Of a DNA stretch of 64,000 nt, positions 26,119 to 34,810 are shown one piece after another. The position numbers and the translations under genes are program-made. Each line of letters begins with the position of its first letter. Position 1 is the first letter of the stretch. The notes under the pieces are model-generated. The model worked only from the letters and a program-made list of their open reading frames with translations. It was not told where the DNA came from and searched no databases. This DNA comes from Labrys miyagiensis (GTDB taxonomy: Bacteria; Pseudomonadota; Alphaproteobacteria; Rhizobiales; Labraceae): the NCBI RefSeq assembly GCF_030160835.1, contig NZ_BSPC01000026.1, forward strand, positions 124,001-188,000, in the 5' to 3' direction.

Positions 26119-26134
26119 CGTTTGTGTACAAACG
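26119..26134. promoter_or_regulatory. Palindrome in the fpr/mannitol dehydrogenase divergent region
   Basis: CGTTTGT-GT-ACAAACG lies in the 409-bp gap 25980-26388. A direct repeat of GCGTGAATT-type sequence is at about 26059-26076. It could be an operator for the downstream dehydrogenase or for fpr. I see no convincing gene in this gap; short open frames there are low-complexity. Confidence 0.4.
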
Positions 26135-26388
26135 AGTTTGACAGGCGATTCGTGCCAAGGCTGCGAACAAGCTCTTGCAAAACGGCCGAAAGAAGGAGCA
26201 TCTAGAGAAGCTTGCGGGCCGAGGCCTCAGGTCACGGACACGGCCAAGTGCCGTCCGGCATGCCGCGGAGAGGAGGGGCAGCTCCTTTCCCGGTATTGGA
26301 AGAATCACTGAAACGAAGAGGCTGCGGCCGGCATTCGCCGATGCCATCAGACCTCGTGACCGTTGCCGGCTTGCCGGCATTTGTCATC

Positions 26389-27885
26389 ATGGAGACTGTC
26401 TTGAAGAAGCTTTCCCAACTGTCCCTTGGAAGCCTCGACGCTTCGATCGCCATTCCCAAATATGACCGCTCGGCCGTGCGCCCGGGCATCGTGCATTTTG
26501 GACTGGGCAATTTCCACCGCGTGCACCAGGCCGTCTATGTCGACCGCTGCCTGCACCGGCCCGGCAATGAAGGCTGGGGCATTTGTGGCGTGGAACTGCT
26601 CGATAATCCCGGTACGCAGGCCAAGGCCGAAGCCTATCGCGGCCAGGACTGCCTCTATTCCGTGACCGAATATGCGCCCGATGGATCCGCCTCCACCCGC
26701 GTGATCGGCGCCATGGTCGAATATCTGCACGCCCCTGTGGATCCGGAAGCAGTGCTGGCACGCCTGACCAATCCCGGCACCAGGATCGTCTCCCTCACCA
26801 TCACGGAAGGCGGCTACAATCTCGACGAGACCACTGGTGTCTTCAAGCTGGACACCCCCGACGTGGCGCACGACCTTTCCGGCGGCCCGCTGCGCACGGC
26901 CTTCGGCTACATCGTGGAGGCGCTGCGCCGGCGCCGCGGTGAGGGCATCGCCCCCTTCACCGTAATGTCTTGCGACAATCTCCGCCACAATGGCGACACG
27001 GCGCGCAAGGCCATCGTCTCCTTCGCCAGGGGCAAGGACGCGGCGCTGGCCGATTGGATCGACGCCAATGTCGATTTCCCCAATTCGATGGTCGACCGCA
27101 TCGCGCCGCAGGTCCCGCCAGCCGCGCGCGACCGCCTCAACCAGCGCAGCGGTATCGACGATGCCGTCCCGGCGCTCGGCGAAACCTTCATCCAGTGGGT
27201 GCTGGAGGACGATTTTCGCGCCGGCCGCCCGCCCTTTGGCGAAGTCGGCGTCGAGCTGCGCAACGACGTACCGGCCTTCGAGTTCATGAAGGGCCGCATG
27301 CTCAACGCTTCGCACATCCTGCTGGCCATGCCCGGCATCATGCTGGGCCACCGCATCGTGCATGAGGCGCTCGGCGACACCCGGCTCTATCGCCTGCTCG
27401 AGACCTTCCTCGACCGTGACGCCATTCCACGCATCGAAGGGCCGAAGGGCGTCTCGCTGGAAGCCTACAAGAAGGCCGTGCTGGAGCGCTTCTCCAACCC
27501 CGCCATCAACGACCAGCTCCTGCGCATCGCCTTCGACACCACGGCCAAGATCCCGGTCTTCCATTCCCGGACGATCGAGATGCTGGTCGAGGATGGCGGC
27601 GACATCCGCCGCGAGGCCTTCTTCCTGGCCTGTTTCGGTGCCTATCTCAAAGGCAAGGACGACAAGGGCGAGTCTTTCGAGGTGGTCGAGCCGCGCCTGA
27701 CCGAGAATGACTGGACGCTCCTTCGCGGCGGCAACCCCATCGACCTCCTGCGTACCAGCCCGTTCGAGAAGCTCGGCCTTGCCGATCACGCTGCCTTCGC
27801 CAAGGCCTATGGCGGCTATGTCGCCTCGATCCAGGCGACTTCGGTGGGCCAGACGCTGGAAGCGCTGCTCGCCGAGACGGCTTGA
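26389..27885 (+). CDS. Mannitol 2-dehydrogenase family protein
   Basis: About 498 residues of the long-chain mannitol dehydrogenase family. Motifs: VHFGLGNFHRVHQ near residue 40, SCDNLRHNG near 195, KGRMLNASH with the catalytic lysine region near 300, and SLEAYKKAVLERFSNPAI near 360. It oxidises mannitol, arabinitol or a related polyol to the 2-ketose with NAD. ATG 26389 has no good ribosome-binding site; a TTG at 26401 is preceded by GGAG at six bases and could be the real start. It probably works with the smoEFGK importer 2.1 kb away although transcribed separately. A bidirectional terminator follows. Confidence 0.9.
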   Translation: METVLKKLSQLSLGSLDASIAIPKYDRSAVRPGIVHFGLGNFHRVHQAVYVDRCLHRPGNEGWGICGVELLDNPGTQAKAEAYRGQDCLYSVTEYAPDGSASTRVIGAMVEYLHAPVDPEAVLARLTNPGTRIVSLTITEGGYNLDETTGVFKLDTPDVAHDLSGGPLRTAFGYIVEALRRRRGEGIAPFTVMSCDNLRHNGDTARKAIVSFARGKDAALADWIDANVDFPNSMVDRIAPQVPPAARDRLNQRSGIDDAVPALGETFIQWVLEDDFRAGRPPFGEVGVELRNDVPAFEFMKGRMLNASHILLAMPGIMLGHRIVHEALGDTRLYRLLETFLDRDAIPRIEGPKGVSLEAYKKAVLERFSNPAINDQLLRIAFDTTAKIPVFHSRTIEMLVEDGGDIRREAFFLACFGAYLKGKDDKGESFEVVEPRLTENDWTLLRGGNPIDLLRTSPFEKLGLADHAAFAKAYGGYVASIQATSVGQTLEALLAETA

Positions 27886-27899
27886 GCGGGGAGCGTTTT

Positions 27900-28064
27900 C
27901 CTGGAGCGCGGACTTCCAGTCCGCTCTTGAAACGAAGGCATTTCAAAAAGTTGCGGCGTCCGCGTCGAGCCGCAACCTAAAAAGGGCGCTGCCAAAACCA
28001 CTGGCAGCGCCCCTTTTTTTTATCGGTGTCGTTTCGAGAGCGGACTGGAAGTCCGCGCTCCCAG
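27900..28064. repeat. Compound palindrome P1-b enclosing a terminator
   Basis: Left half CCTGGAGCGCGGACT-TCC-AGTCCGCTCTTGAAACG and right half AGAGCGGACT-GGA-AGTCCGCGCTCCCAGG are mirror images. Between them is a TTGCGGC/GCCGCAA hairpin and a strong terminator (27984-28021). It lies between the convergent ends of the mannitol-type dehydrogenase and the amidotransferase. Confidence 0.85.
27984..28021. terminator. Bidirectional intrinsic terminator
   Basis: Stem GGGCGCTGCC / GGCAGCGCCC with an eight-T run on the plus strand and AAAAA before the stem, giving five Ts on the minus strand. It serves both convergent genes. Confidence 0.92.
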
Positions 28065-28078
28065 GGAGCGCTCCCAGA

Positions 28079-28936
28079 TCAGGCTCTTCCGCGTTCCGAC
28101 AGCACCGGCTTGACGCGGAACTCGATGAAGTTCTCGATTTCCTTCAGCCGCCGGCTGGAATCCAGGATGTCCGGGCCGATGCCGTAGCGCCAGGAGATAT
28201 CGGTCCGGCGCTTGTCGGCCACCAGTGCCTCCAGATCCGTGAGATAGCGGTCCACCGTCTCGCCATCGCGGAAGAAGCCCTCGGAGAGCAGCGTCGGCTT
28301 GTAGCGGCGCAGAATCACCGTCAGCTCGTTCAGCGAGAATTCCGGGTGGTACTGGATGCCCCAGAAGCGTCCGCCATCATGGCTGATATCGACGGCCTGC
28401 ACATCGCTGACCGTATTGGCGGCGAGCACGATGGCGCCATCGGGCAGGGCTTCCACCTCGTCGCCATGCACGCAGGGGCTGGTGAAGATGGGTGCTTTGC
28501 CCTGGTAGAGCGGATGGTCGCGCCCTTCCGGCGTCAGCGTGATGTCGCGGGCGATGCCGACCTCGCGGCCCCTCGGATTGGCGCGCACCGAACCGCCGGC
28601 GGCCACCGTGGCGACCTGCAGGCCCCAGCAGGAGCCGAAGAAGGGCGTGCCGGACTTGTAGACCTCGCGCGCCAGCTCGACCTGGCGCATCGATTCGGGC
28701 TCGGCCTTCCAGATATTGAGGCCGGAGCCGGTGATGACGACGCCGTCATAGCTCTCGAGGCCCGAGGCGTCCGGCAGGTTGGCGCCCTCGTCCGCCGGCA
28801 GCGCGATGTCACAGATCGCATCGGGAGCAAGGCTCTTGAGCACGGCCGAGTAGGATTCGGAGGGAGTGAGGCCATAGGTTGCGCGGTGACGTTCACGCGC
28901 AGCACGCACATTGCCTTCGACGACGAGGAGACGCAT
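28079..28936 (-). CDS. Class I glutamine amidotransferase
   Basis: 285 residues starting MRLLVVEGN at ATG 28936; an open frame upstream to 29032 is rejected. The GATase triad is visible: cysteine in FFGSCWGLQ near residue 102, and histidine and glutamate in IQYHPEFS near residue 198. The C-terminal third after this (about 80 residues) is longer than in minimal GATases. No synthetase partner is adjacent. Relatives act on glutamine or on gamma-glutamyl compounds such as gamma-glutamylputrescine; the substrate here is unknown. Confidence 0.88.
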   Translation of the reverse strand: MRLLVVEGNVRAARERHRATYGLTPSESYSAVLKSLAPDAICDIALPADEGANLPDASGLESYDGVVITGSGLNIWKAEPESMRQVELAREVYKSGTPFFGSCWGLQVATVAAGGSVRANPRGREVGIARDITLTPEGRDHPLYQGKAPIFTSPCVHGDEVEALPDGAIVLAANTVSDVQAVDISHDGGRFWGIQYHPEFSLNELTVILRRYKPTLLSEGFFRDGETVDRYLTDLEALVADKRRTDISWRYGIGPDILDSSRRLKEIENFIEFRVKPVLSERGRA

Positions 28937-29036
28937 CACACACCTGAAATCATGCTTTGTTGTGGAAGGCTTTAGCAGCCCGCTCCACGCGGGAAAAGAG
29001 TAATGCTCCATACAAGATAGGCATGGAGGCATGAAA

Positions 29037-29279
29037 ATGAAGCGTTTGCTATCAATTGTCGCGGCAGCTGTGGTGGCCGCAGTCGGCGTGGTCGGCTACC
29101 AGTGGTATGGCTACATCTCGAACACGCAGTCGCCCTTCGACGAAATCGGCATCGACCTCAACAACACGCTGCCCGGGCCCTTGCATGATTACGGCTGCGG
29201 TCGGCTGAAAGAAACCTTCGGCGGCAAGACTCTGCCACCCTATGGTTGCGCCGACGAGTCGGGTCGGGGGTGGAAATAG
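29037..29279 (+). CDS. Small secreted or membrane-anchored protein, unknown
   Basis: 80 residues starting MKRLLSIVAAAVVAAVGVVG, a signal peptide or membrane anchor of about 22 residues. The rest is polar with two cysteines (DYGCGRL and PYGCADE) that could form a disulphide in the periplasm. ATG 29037 is chosen over 29031 because GGAGG lies seven bases before it but only one before the other. I do not recognise the family. It is divergent from the amidotransferase. Confidence 0.65.
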   Translation: MKRLLSIVAAAVVAAVGVVGYQWYGYISNTQSPFDEIGIDLNNTLPGPLHDYGCGRLKETFGGKTLPPYGCADESGRGWK

Positions 29280-29369
29280 GGCTGCGCCGATTCTTCGTGG
29301 CGGGCCCGCCTTGGCATTCGGCAGGATTGCGGTGGCTGAGGTAGGAAAGAAGGGCGCGACATCGGAGAG

Positions 29370-29452
29370 GTTCCTGGGACCGCAGGCGTCTCGCCTGCAT
29401 CTTGAACCACAGCGTTTCCAAGGGCAGGCGAGACGCCTGCGGTCCCAGGAAC
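29370..29452. repeat. Compound palindrome P1-c
   Basis: Two 29-base arms, 29370-29398 and 29424-29452, are perfect inverted copies. Each starts or ends with the GTTCCTGGGACC sequence and contains its own hairpin GCAGGCG-TCT-CGCCTGC. The centre has CTTGAAC and GTTTCCAAG. With P1-d it fills most of the 326-bp gap between the small protein and the end of serA. Confidence 0.92.
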
Positions 29453-29488
29453 GCCTTTTGTGCCCCGCCTTGTCTGGAGAAGCGCGAT

Positions 29489-29566
29489 TTGGTGTGCCGA
29501 CCTCCAGGTCGGCATGTAAGCGGCGCGTTTGAGGATAGGGTGCCGATCTGGAGGTCGGCACACCAA
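29489..29566. repeat. Compound palindrome P1-d
   Basis: TTGGTGTGCCGACC-TCC-AGGTCGGCAT on the left and GTGCCGATC-TGGA-GGTCGGCACACCAA on the right form the two-hairpin layout with a third stem sequence. It is 36 bp from P1-c and 40 bp from the serA stop. Confidence 0.85.
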
Positions 29567-29605
29567 GGGCGCAGCCTTGCTCGGTGCTCCGGTCTTCTTC
29601 GCCCC

Positions 29606-31195
29606 TCAGAAGGTCAGCGCCTTCACCTGCACCACGTTGGGGATGGTGTTGATCTCCTTAAGCAGCGGCTCGCTTACCGCCTGGTCGATGCCCACCAGCG
29701 CGATGGCATTGCCGCCCTCGAAATCGCGGCCGAACTGCATGTGGGCGATGTTGATGCCGTTCTCGCCCAGCACGGTGCCGATGCGGCCGATGAAGCCGGG
29801 GCGGTCGTGATTGGTGATGTAGAGCATGCGCGGCAAGAGGTCCGCTTCCACATTGATGCCCTTGATCTGCACGATGCGCGGCTTCGTGCCGGCGATGATG
29901 GTGCCGGCCACCGCGCGGGTGAGGGCCTCGGTCTCAACCTCCAGCGTGATCAGCGAATCATGGTCGCCGGTCTTCTCGCGCGTGGTCTCCTCGATGACGA
30001 TGCCGCGTTCGCGGGCGACGCTCGGGGCCGCCACGATGTTGATGTCGGCGAGCATCGGGCGCAGCAGGCCGGCCACCGCGGCGCTGGTGAGGGCCTTGAT
30101 CTTCATGTGGGCGACGTCGCCCTCATAGATGATGCGGATGGTCTTGATGTCGGTCTCGGTGAGCTGGCCGGCAAAGGAGCCAAGCTTCTCGGCAAGCGAG
30201 ATGAAGGGCTTCAGGCGCGGCGCTTCCTCGGCCGTGATGGAGGGGAAGTTCACCGCGTTTGAGATGGCGCCGCGCAGGAGGTAGTCCGACATCTGCTCGG
30301 CCACCTGCAGGGCGACATTCTCCTGCGCCTCGGTGGTGGAGGCGCCGAGATGCGGCGTGCACACGACATTGGGCAGGCCGAACAGCGGATTGGCGTTCGC
30401 CGGCTCCTCGACGAAGACGTCGAGCGCGGCGCCGGAGACATGACCTGATTTCAGGAGTTCGGCCAGCGCTTCCTCGTCGAGCAGGCCACCCCGGGCGCAG
30501 TTGATGATGCGCACGCCCTTGCGCGTCTTGGCCAGGGCCTCGCGCGACAGGATGTTCCTGGTCTGCGGCGTCATCGGCGTGTGCAGCGTGATGATTTCGG
30601 CGCGCGCCAGGAGATCCTCGAGCTCGACCTTCTCGACACCCAGCTCCAGTGCACGCTCGGCGCTGAGGAAGGGATCGAAGGCGATGACCCGCATCTTGAG
30701 GCCGACCGCCCTATCGGCGACGATCGAGCCGATATTGCCGCAGCCGATGATGCCGAGCACCTTGTTGGTGATCTCGACACCCATGAAGCGGTTCTTCTCC
30801 CATTTGCCGGCCTGGGTGGAAGCATCGGCGGCAGGGATCTCGCGGGCCAGCGCGAACATCATGGCGATGGCATGCTCGGCGGTGGTGATGGAGTTGCCGA
30901 AGGGCGTGTTCATCACGATCACGCCGCGCGCCGTGGCCGAGGGGATGTCGACATTGTCGACGCCGATGCCGGCGCGGCCCACCACCTTGAGATTGGTGGC
31001 CTTTGCCAGGATCGCCGAGGTGACCTTGGTGGCCGAGCGGATGGCGAGGCCATCATAATTGCCGATGATCTCGGCCAGCTTGTCCTTGTCCTTGCCGAGA
31101 TTGGGCTGGAAATCGACCTCGATGCCGCGATCCTTGAAAATCTGCACGGCGGCGGGGGACAGGGCGTCGGAGATGAGAACCTTGGGGGCGGGCAT
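29606..31195 (-). CDS. serA: D-3-phosphoglycerate dehydrogenase
   Basis: 529 residues, the long SerA type with catalytic, ASB and ACT domains. Motifs: RSATKV near residue 53, GRAGIGVDNVD, IIGCGNIGSIV near residue 145, Arg in NCARGG, Glu in DVFVEEP and His in PHLGAS. The C-terminal ACT domain starts near residue 455 (MLYITNHDRPGFIG). It oxidises 3-phosphoglycerate in the first step of serine synthesis and is probably serine-inhibited. It follows serC with a P1 palindrome in the 97-bp gap. An open frame extending to 31600 overlaps serC and is not used. Confidence 0.97.
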   Translation of the reverse strand: MPAPKVLISDALSPAAVQIFKDRGIEVDFQPNLGKDKDKLAEIIGNYDGLAIRSATKVTSAILAKATNLKVVGRAGIGVDNVDIPSATARGVIVMNTPFGNSITTAEHAIAMMFALAREIPAADASTQAGKWEKNRFMGVEITNKVLGIIGCGNIGSIVADRAVGLKMRVIAFDPFLSAERALELGVEKVELEDLLARAEIITLHTPMTPQTRNILSREALAKTRKGVRIINCARGGLLDEEALAELLKSGHVSGAALDVFVEEPANANPLFGLPNVVCTPHLGASTTEAQENVALQVAEQMSDYLLRGAISNAVNFPSITAEEAPRLKPFISLAEKLGSFAGQLTETDIKTIRIIYEGDVAHMKIKALTSAAVAGLLRPMLADINIVAAPSVARERGIVIEETTREKTGDHDSLITLEVETEALTRAVAGTIIAGTKPRIVQIKGINVEADLLPRMLYITNHDRPGFIGRIGTVLGENGINIAHMQFGRDFEGGNAIALVGIDQAVSEPLLKEINTIPNVVQVKALTF

Positions 31196-31207
31196 GGGGA
31201 GCTCTCT

Positions 31208-31293
31208 ACTGGGAGCGCGGACGTCTCGTCCGCTCTTGGAAACGATGTCGGTGAGGGAAAGGAAGAGCGGACGAGGACATCCGCGCTCCCAGT
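31208..31293. repeat. Compound palindrome P1-e between serC and serA
   Basis: ACTGGGAGCGCGGACG-TCT-CGTCCGCTCTTGGAAACG on the left and GAAGAGCGGACGAGGACATCCGCGCTCCCAGT on the right. Its right end touches the serC stop codon and its left end is 12 bp from the serA start. In an mRNA it would fold between the two cistrons. Confidence 0.92.
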
Positions 31294-32489
31294 TAGCCCA
31301 ACTGGGCAATCGCCTTCTGGAACGACCATTCCAGCCAAGGCATAAGGGCCTCGACATCCGAGGTCTCGACCGTGGCGCCGCACCAGATGCGCAGGCCTGG
31401 CGGGGCGTCGCGATAGGAAGCGATGTCAAGCCCGGCCTTCTCAGCCTCGATGGCCGAGGAGAGCACCTTGGCAAAGGCCGCCTGGCCGTCGGCGTCGAGC
31501 GCCGCCACCTTGGGATCGACCACCTTGAGGCAGACCGAGGTGTTGGAGCGGGTAGCCGCATCCTTGGCGAGGAAATCGATCCAGGGCGTCTTCTCGACAA
31601 AGCGCTCGATGGCGGCGAGATTGGCGTCGGCGCGGGCGATCAGCCCGTCCAGGGCGCCCACGGCCTTGGCCCAGTTCAGTGCGTCGAGATAGTCTTCCAC
31701 GCAGAGCATGGAGGGCGTGTTGATGGTCTCGCCCTTGAAGATGCCCTCGATCAGCTTGCCGCCCTTGGTGAGGCGGAAGATCTTCGGCAGCGGCCAGGCC
31801 GGCGTATAGCTCTCCAGGCGCTCGACTGCACGGGGCGAGAGGATGAGCATGCCATGGGCTGCCTCGCCGCCCAGCACCTTCTGCCAGGAGAAGGTGACGA
31901 CATCGAGCTTGGGCCAGTCGAGGCGCTGCGCGAAGGCCGCCGAGGTGGCGTCGCAGATGGTCAGGCCCTCGCGGTCGGCGGGGATCCAATCGGCGTTGGG
32001 CACGCGCACGCCGGAGGTGGTGCCGTTCCAGGTGAAGACCACGTCACGCGTCCTGGTATCGACCTGGCTGAAGTCGACGAGATCGCCATAGCCGGCTTTG
32101 AAGACGCGGGCATCGGCAAGCTTGAGCTGCTTGACGACATCGGTGACCCATTCGGACCCGAAGGATTCCCAGGCCAGCATGTCGACGCCGCGGGCGCCGA
32201 GCAGGGACCACAGCGCCATCTCCACGGCGCCGGTGTCGGAAGCCGGCACGATGCCGATGCGGTAATCGGCAGGCACGCCCAGCACGTCGCGCGTCAGTTC
32301 GATGGCCTGCTCGAGCTTGGTCTTGCCGATCTTCGCACGGTGCGAACGGCCAAGAGCAGCGGATTTGAGGGCGTCGGGGGTCCAGCCAGGGCGCTTGGCA
32401 CAGGGGCCGGAAGAGAAATTCACCACGGCAGGCTTGATAGCGGGCGTCGTGGCAACAGCGGTCTCGGCCGCCGGCATAGGCATAGTCAT
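31293..32489 (-). CDS. serC: Phosphoserine aminotransferase
   Basis: 398 residues of the alphaproteobacterial SerC type. [12 protein letters not shown] is near the N-terminus, the PLP lysine is in [15 protein letters not shown] near residue 200, and [14 protein letters not shown] is near 245. It converts 3-phosphohydroxypyruvate to phosphoserine. It has its own promoter-like sequence and short structured leader upstream (32500-32577). serA follows in the same direction. Confidence 0.97.
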   Translation of the reverse strand: MTMPMPAAETAVATTPAIKPAVVNFSSGPCAKRPGWTPDALKSAALGRSHRAKIGKTKLEQAIELTRDVLGVPADYRIGIVPASDTGAVEMALWSLLGARGVDMLAWESFGSEWVTDVVKQLKLADARVFKAGYGDLVDFSQVDTRTRDVVFTWNGTTSGVRVPNADWIPADREGLTICDATSAAFAQRLDWPKLDVVTFSWQKVLGGEAAHGMLILSPRAVERLESYTPAWPLPKIFRLTKGGKLIEGIFKGETINTPSMLCVEDYLDALNWAKAVGALDGLIARADANLAAIERFVEKTPWIDFLAKDAATRSNTSVCLKVVDPKVAALDADGQAAFAKVLSSAIEAEKAGLDIASYRDAPPGLRIWCGATVETSDVEALMPWLEWSFQKAIAQLG

Positions 32490-32499
32490 CGCGATGTCT

Positions 32500-32577
32500 C
32501 CATCCTCGCAGATGGGCGTCCCTCGTTGGGGAGGAATGTCCCGCCGCCCGTATGCGCGCTGCCGAGGATGACGTCAA
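32500..32577 (-). promoter_or_regulatory. serC promoter and two-hairpin leader (possible serC RNA motif)
   Basis: On the minus strand TTGACG (32577-32572), 17 bp and CATACG (32554-32549) form a promoter. The short leader holds two small hairpins with six-base loops: CCTC-CCCAAC-GAGG (32534-32521) and CCATC-TGCGAG-GATGG (32515-32500), the second ending 11 bases before the ATG. A conserved serC leader RNA is known in Alphaproteobacteria; I infer this may be a member but cannot run the covariance model. Confidence 0.45.
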
Positions 32578-32610
32578 GAGACTTTCGATGGTCGGGTGCA
32601 GGATATTTTT

Positions 32611-32764
32611 CTGGGAGCGCGGACGTCCTGCGACACTCAAGTGAGTGTCGCAGGACGTCCGCGCTTGGAAACGCGTCGCCTGCAGGAAGGGAAGAGCGGA
32701 CGAGACGTCCGCGCTCCCAGATCACACCGGCACCAAGAGCAGGCTGGAAGCCTGCGATCCCAGG
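32611..32764. repeat. Compound palindrome P1-f with expanded hairpin, plus a half element
   Basis: The left hairpin is enlarged to a perfect 23-bp stem (32617-32639 with 32642-32664) before CTTGGAAACG; the right half is GAAGAGCGGACGAGACGTCCGCGCTCCCAG. An extra single hairpin AGCAGGC-TGGAA-GCCTGC followed by GATCCCAGG (32738-32764) ends two bases before the stop of the ABC permease gene. Confidence 0.9.
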
Positions 32765-32765
32765 G

Positions 32766-33692
32766 TTACTTCACCGAGCCGGCCGTCAGGCCCTTGACGA
32801 TGTAGCGCTCCAGGAAGATCCCGATCACCGCCAGCGGCGCGATTGCCGTCGTCGACAGGGCGGCCATCGACCACCAGTTGATGCCCTGCGAGCCCGTCTG
32901 GCTCGCCACCATCACCGGCAGCGTCTTGGCGTCCGAGGAGGTCAGCAGCGCCGCGAAGAAATATTCGTTCCAGCACAGCACCAGCGAGAGAATGAAGGCG
33001 GCCACCATGCCGGGCAGGGCGATGGGCAGGATGATGTGCCAGAAGGCGCCCCAGAGCGAGAGACCGTCCACCAGCGCCGCCTCGTCGAGTTCGGTCGGGA
33101 TGGTGTCGAACTGGTCGCGCATGATCCAGATCACGATCGGCAGCACGGTGAGCGTGTAGAGCAGGATCAGGCCTATCCTGGAGTCGAGCAAGGCAAGCTC
33201 GCGATAGAGCACCAGGAAGGGCAGGGCCAGCACCACGGGCGGCAGGATCAGCTGCGACAGGAAGAAGAAGGAGATGTCGCGGTTGCGCATCCAGGCGAAT
33301 TTGTACTGGAAGCGGCTGAGGCCATAGGCGGCGAGCGAGCCGATCACCACGGCGAGGAAGGAGGCGCCGAGCGAGGTGATCACGCTGTTGGTGAAGCGGG
33401 CGAGGAATTCATCGCGCGCCGTCGAGGTGGCGAAGATCGTATCGGGCGACAGGCCGAGCGAGCGCCAGCCCTTCCAGTCCGGCTGGAAGTCGAGCCATGG
33501 CAGAAGATGGCCCTGCGTGACATCGACGGCCGATTTCATCGAGGTGGACAGCGTCCAGTAAATCGGGAACAGGCAGATGAACGCCCACAGGACCAGCGCG
33601 CCATAGATCAGTACGCGGCTGAGGACGACGGTCGCCTTGAAGGCGGTGTCGCGGGGCGGGGCGATTGGAGCTGCGGCAGCGGTATTGGCCAT
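32766..33692 (-). CDS. Carbohydrate ABC transporter permease (MalG type)
   Basis: 308 residues with six membrane segments after a polar N-terminus (MANTAAAAPIAPPR). The EAA-type loop DEAALVDGLSLWGAF is near residue 215. It starts at ATG 33692 after GGGAGG at eight bases and follows the partner permease by 16 bases. It is a CUT1-class permease; with the 364-residue partner it forms the channel of the second importer. The substrate is unknown. Confidence 0.92.
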   Translation of the reverse strand: MANTAAAAPIAPPRDTAFKATVVLSRVLIYGALVLWAFICLFPIYWTLSTSMKSAVDVTQGHLLPWLDFQPDWKGWRSLGLSPDTIFATSTARDEFLARFTNSVITSLGASFLAVVIGSLAAYGLSRFQYKFAWMRNRDISFFFLSQLILPPVVLALPFLVLYRELALLDSRIGLILLYTLTVLPIVIWIMRDQFDTIPTELDEAALVDGLSLWGAFWHIILPIALPGMVAAFILSLVLCWNEYFFAALLTSSDAKTLPVMVASQTGSQGINWWSMAALSTTAIAPLAVIGIFLERYIVKGLTAGSVK

Positions 33693-33708
33693 GATCCATC
33701 CCTCCCGA

Positions 33709-34803
33709 TCAACTGCTGCGCTGCATGAAGCGGCTGGCGAAGTTCAGCAGCATGGTGACGAAGAGGATGATCACCACGAGATAGAACATCGCCAGCATGG
33801 TGCCGTAGCCGACATTCGAGCGATCCCGGTATTCGCGATAGATGAAGCTCGACACCGTATCGGTGGCGCCGCCCGGGCCGCCGGAGGTGGTGTTGATCAC
33901 GATGTCGGCGAGCTTCAGCTTGAAGATGATCCTGAGCACGATGGCGGTGACGCTGACGGGCAGCATCAGGGGGAAGATCATCTCCTTGAACTGCTGCCAG
34001 CCCGAGGCGCCGTCGATCTTGGAGGCCTCCATCACCTCCTTGGGCAGGGCCTGGAGGCCGGCGAGCAGCAGGATCATCAGGAAGGGAATGGAGACCCAGG
34101 CATCCATCGCCTCGATGCTGAGACGGGCGATCCAGGGGTCGGTGAAGAAGGAGGGGCTCTTCCAGCCGATGTCGCGCATCAACCGGGCCACCGGGCCGTA
34201 GCGATATTCCATCATCGACTTGCCGACCATCCAGCTCACCGCCACGGGGCTCAGCATGAAGGGCAGGAGGAAGGCGACGCGGAAGAATTTGCGTGCCTTG
34301 ATTTCGGCATTGAGCAGCAAGGCAAGGCCGAAGGCGATGGCGTATTCCACGAACACCATCAGCACGTAGAAGACCATGTTGAGCAGCGCATTCCAGAAAT
34401 CGGCGTCGTGAAAGAGCGTGACGAGATTGTCGATGCCGTTGAAGCGTTGACCGGCAAAGGAACTGAGGTTCCAGTCTGTGAAGGCGATGTAAAGCCCGAA
34501 CAAAGTGGGGAAGATCACCATCGCCACGGTGAACAGCACCGCCGGCAGGATGAAGAGCGCCTGCTCGCCCGCCTCCCCGCGCATGAGCACCTGGCCGACA
34601 CCGAGCGCGATCGACCACAGCACGAAGACGTAGAGCACCGGGCGCCAATTGGCGAAGCCGAAGGCAAGGCCCTGATTCTCGTGCAGGAATTGCAGGAGGG
34701 CGGCGGCGATCAAGAGGAGAGAGGCGCCGCCGATGAGGGCGCGCCCGGCCATCAGGCGCCCGCTCGAGATCGAGGAGGGGATGTAGGTCGAAGACTGCGA
34801 CAT
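33709..34803 (-). CDS. Carbohydrate ABC transporter permease (MalF type) with N-terminal extension
   Basis: 364 residues. The MalF-like core starts near residue 90 (ALFILPAVLFTVAMVIFP) and has the loop MEASKIDGASGWQQF. Before it lie two extra hydrophobic segments (residues about 20-42 and 55-75) not found in the smallest CUT1 permeases. ATG 34803 is preceded by AGGGAA; an open frame to 34827 runs into the P1 repeat and is rejected. It is co-transcribed with the 308-residue permease. Confidence 0.9.
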   Translation of the reverse strand: MSQSSTYIPSSISSGRLMAGRALIGGASLLLIAAALLQFLHENQGLAFGFANWRPVLYVFVLWSIALGVGQVLMRGEAGEQALFILPAVLFTVAMVIFPTLFGLYIAFTDWNLSSFAGQRFNGIDNLVTLFHDADFWNALLNMVFYVLMVFVEYAIAFGLALLLNAEIKARKFFRVAFLLPFMLSPVAVSWMVGKSMMEYRYGPVARLMRDIGWKSPSFFTDPWIARLSIEAMDAWVSIPFLMILLLAGLQALPKEVMEASKIDGASGWQQFKEMIFPLMLPVSVTAIVLRIIFKLKLADIVINTTSGGPGGATDTVSSFIYREYRDRSNVGYGTMLAMFYLVVIILFVTMLLNFASRFMQRSS

Positions 34804-34810
34804 CGAGTTC

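Noticed and set aside
26347-27789. 480-residue open frame on the minus strand opposite the mannitol-type dehydrogenase.
   Set aside because: It is a GC-rich shadow of a well-supported gene, with composition typical of antisense frames.
31196-31600. N-terminal extension of SerA overlapping serC.
   Set aside because: The frame crosses a P1 repeat and the serC coding region; MPAPKVL at 31195 is the normal SerA start.
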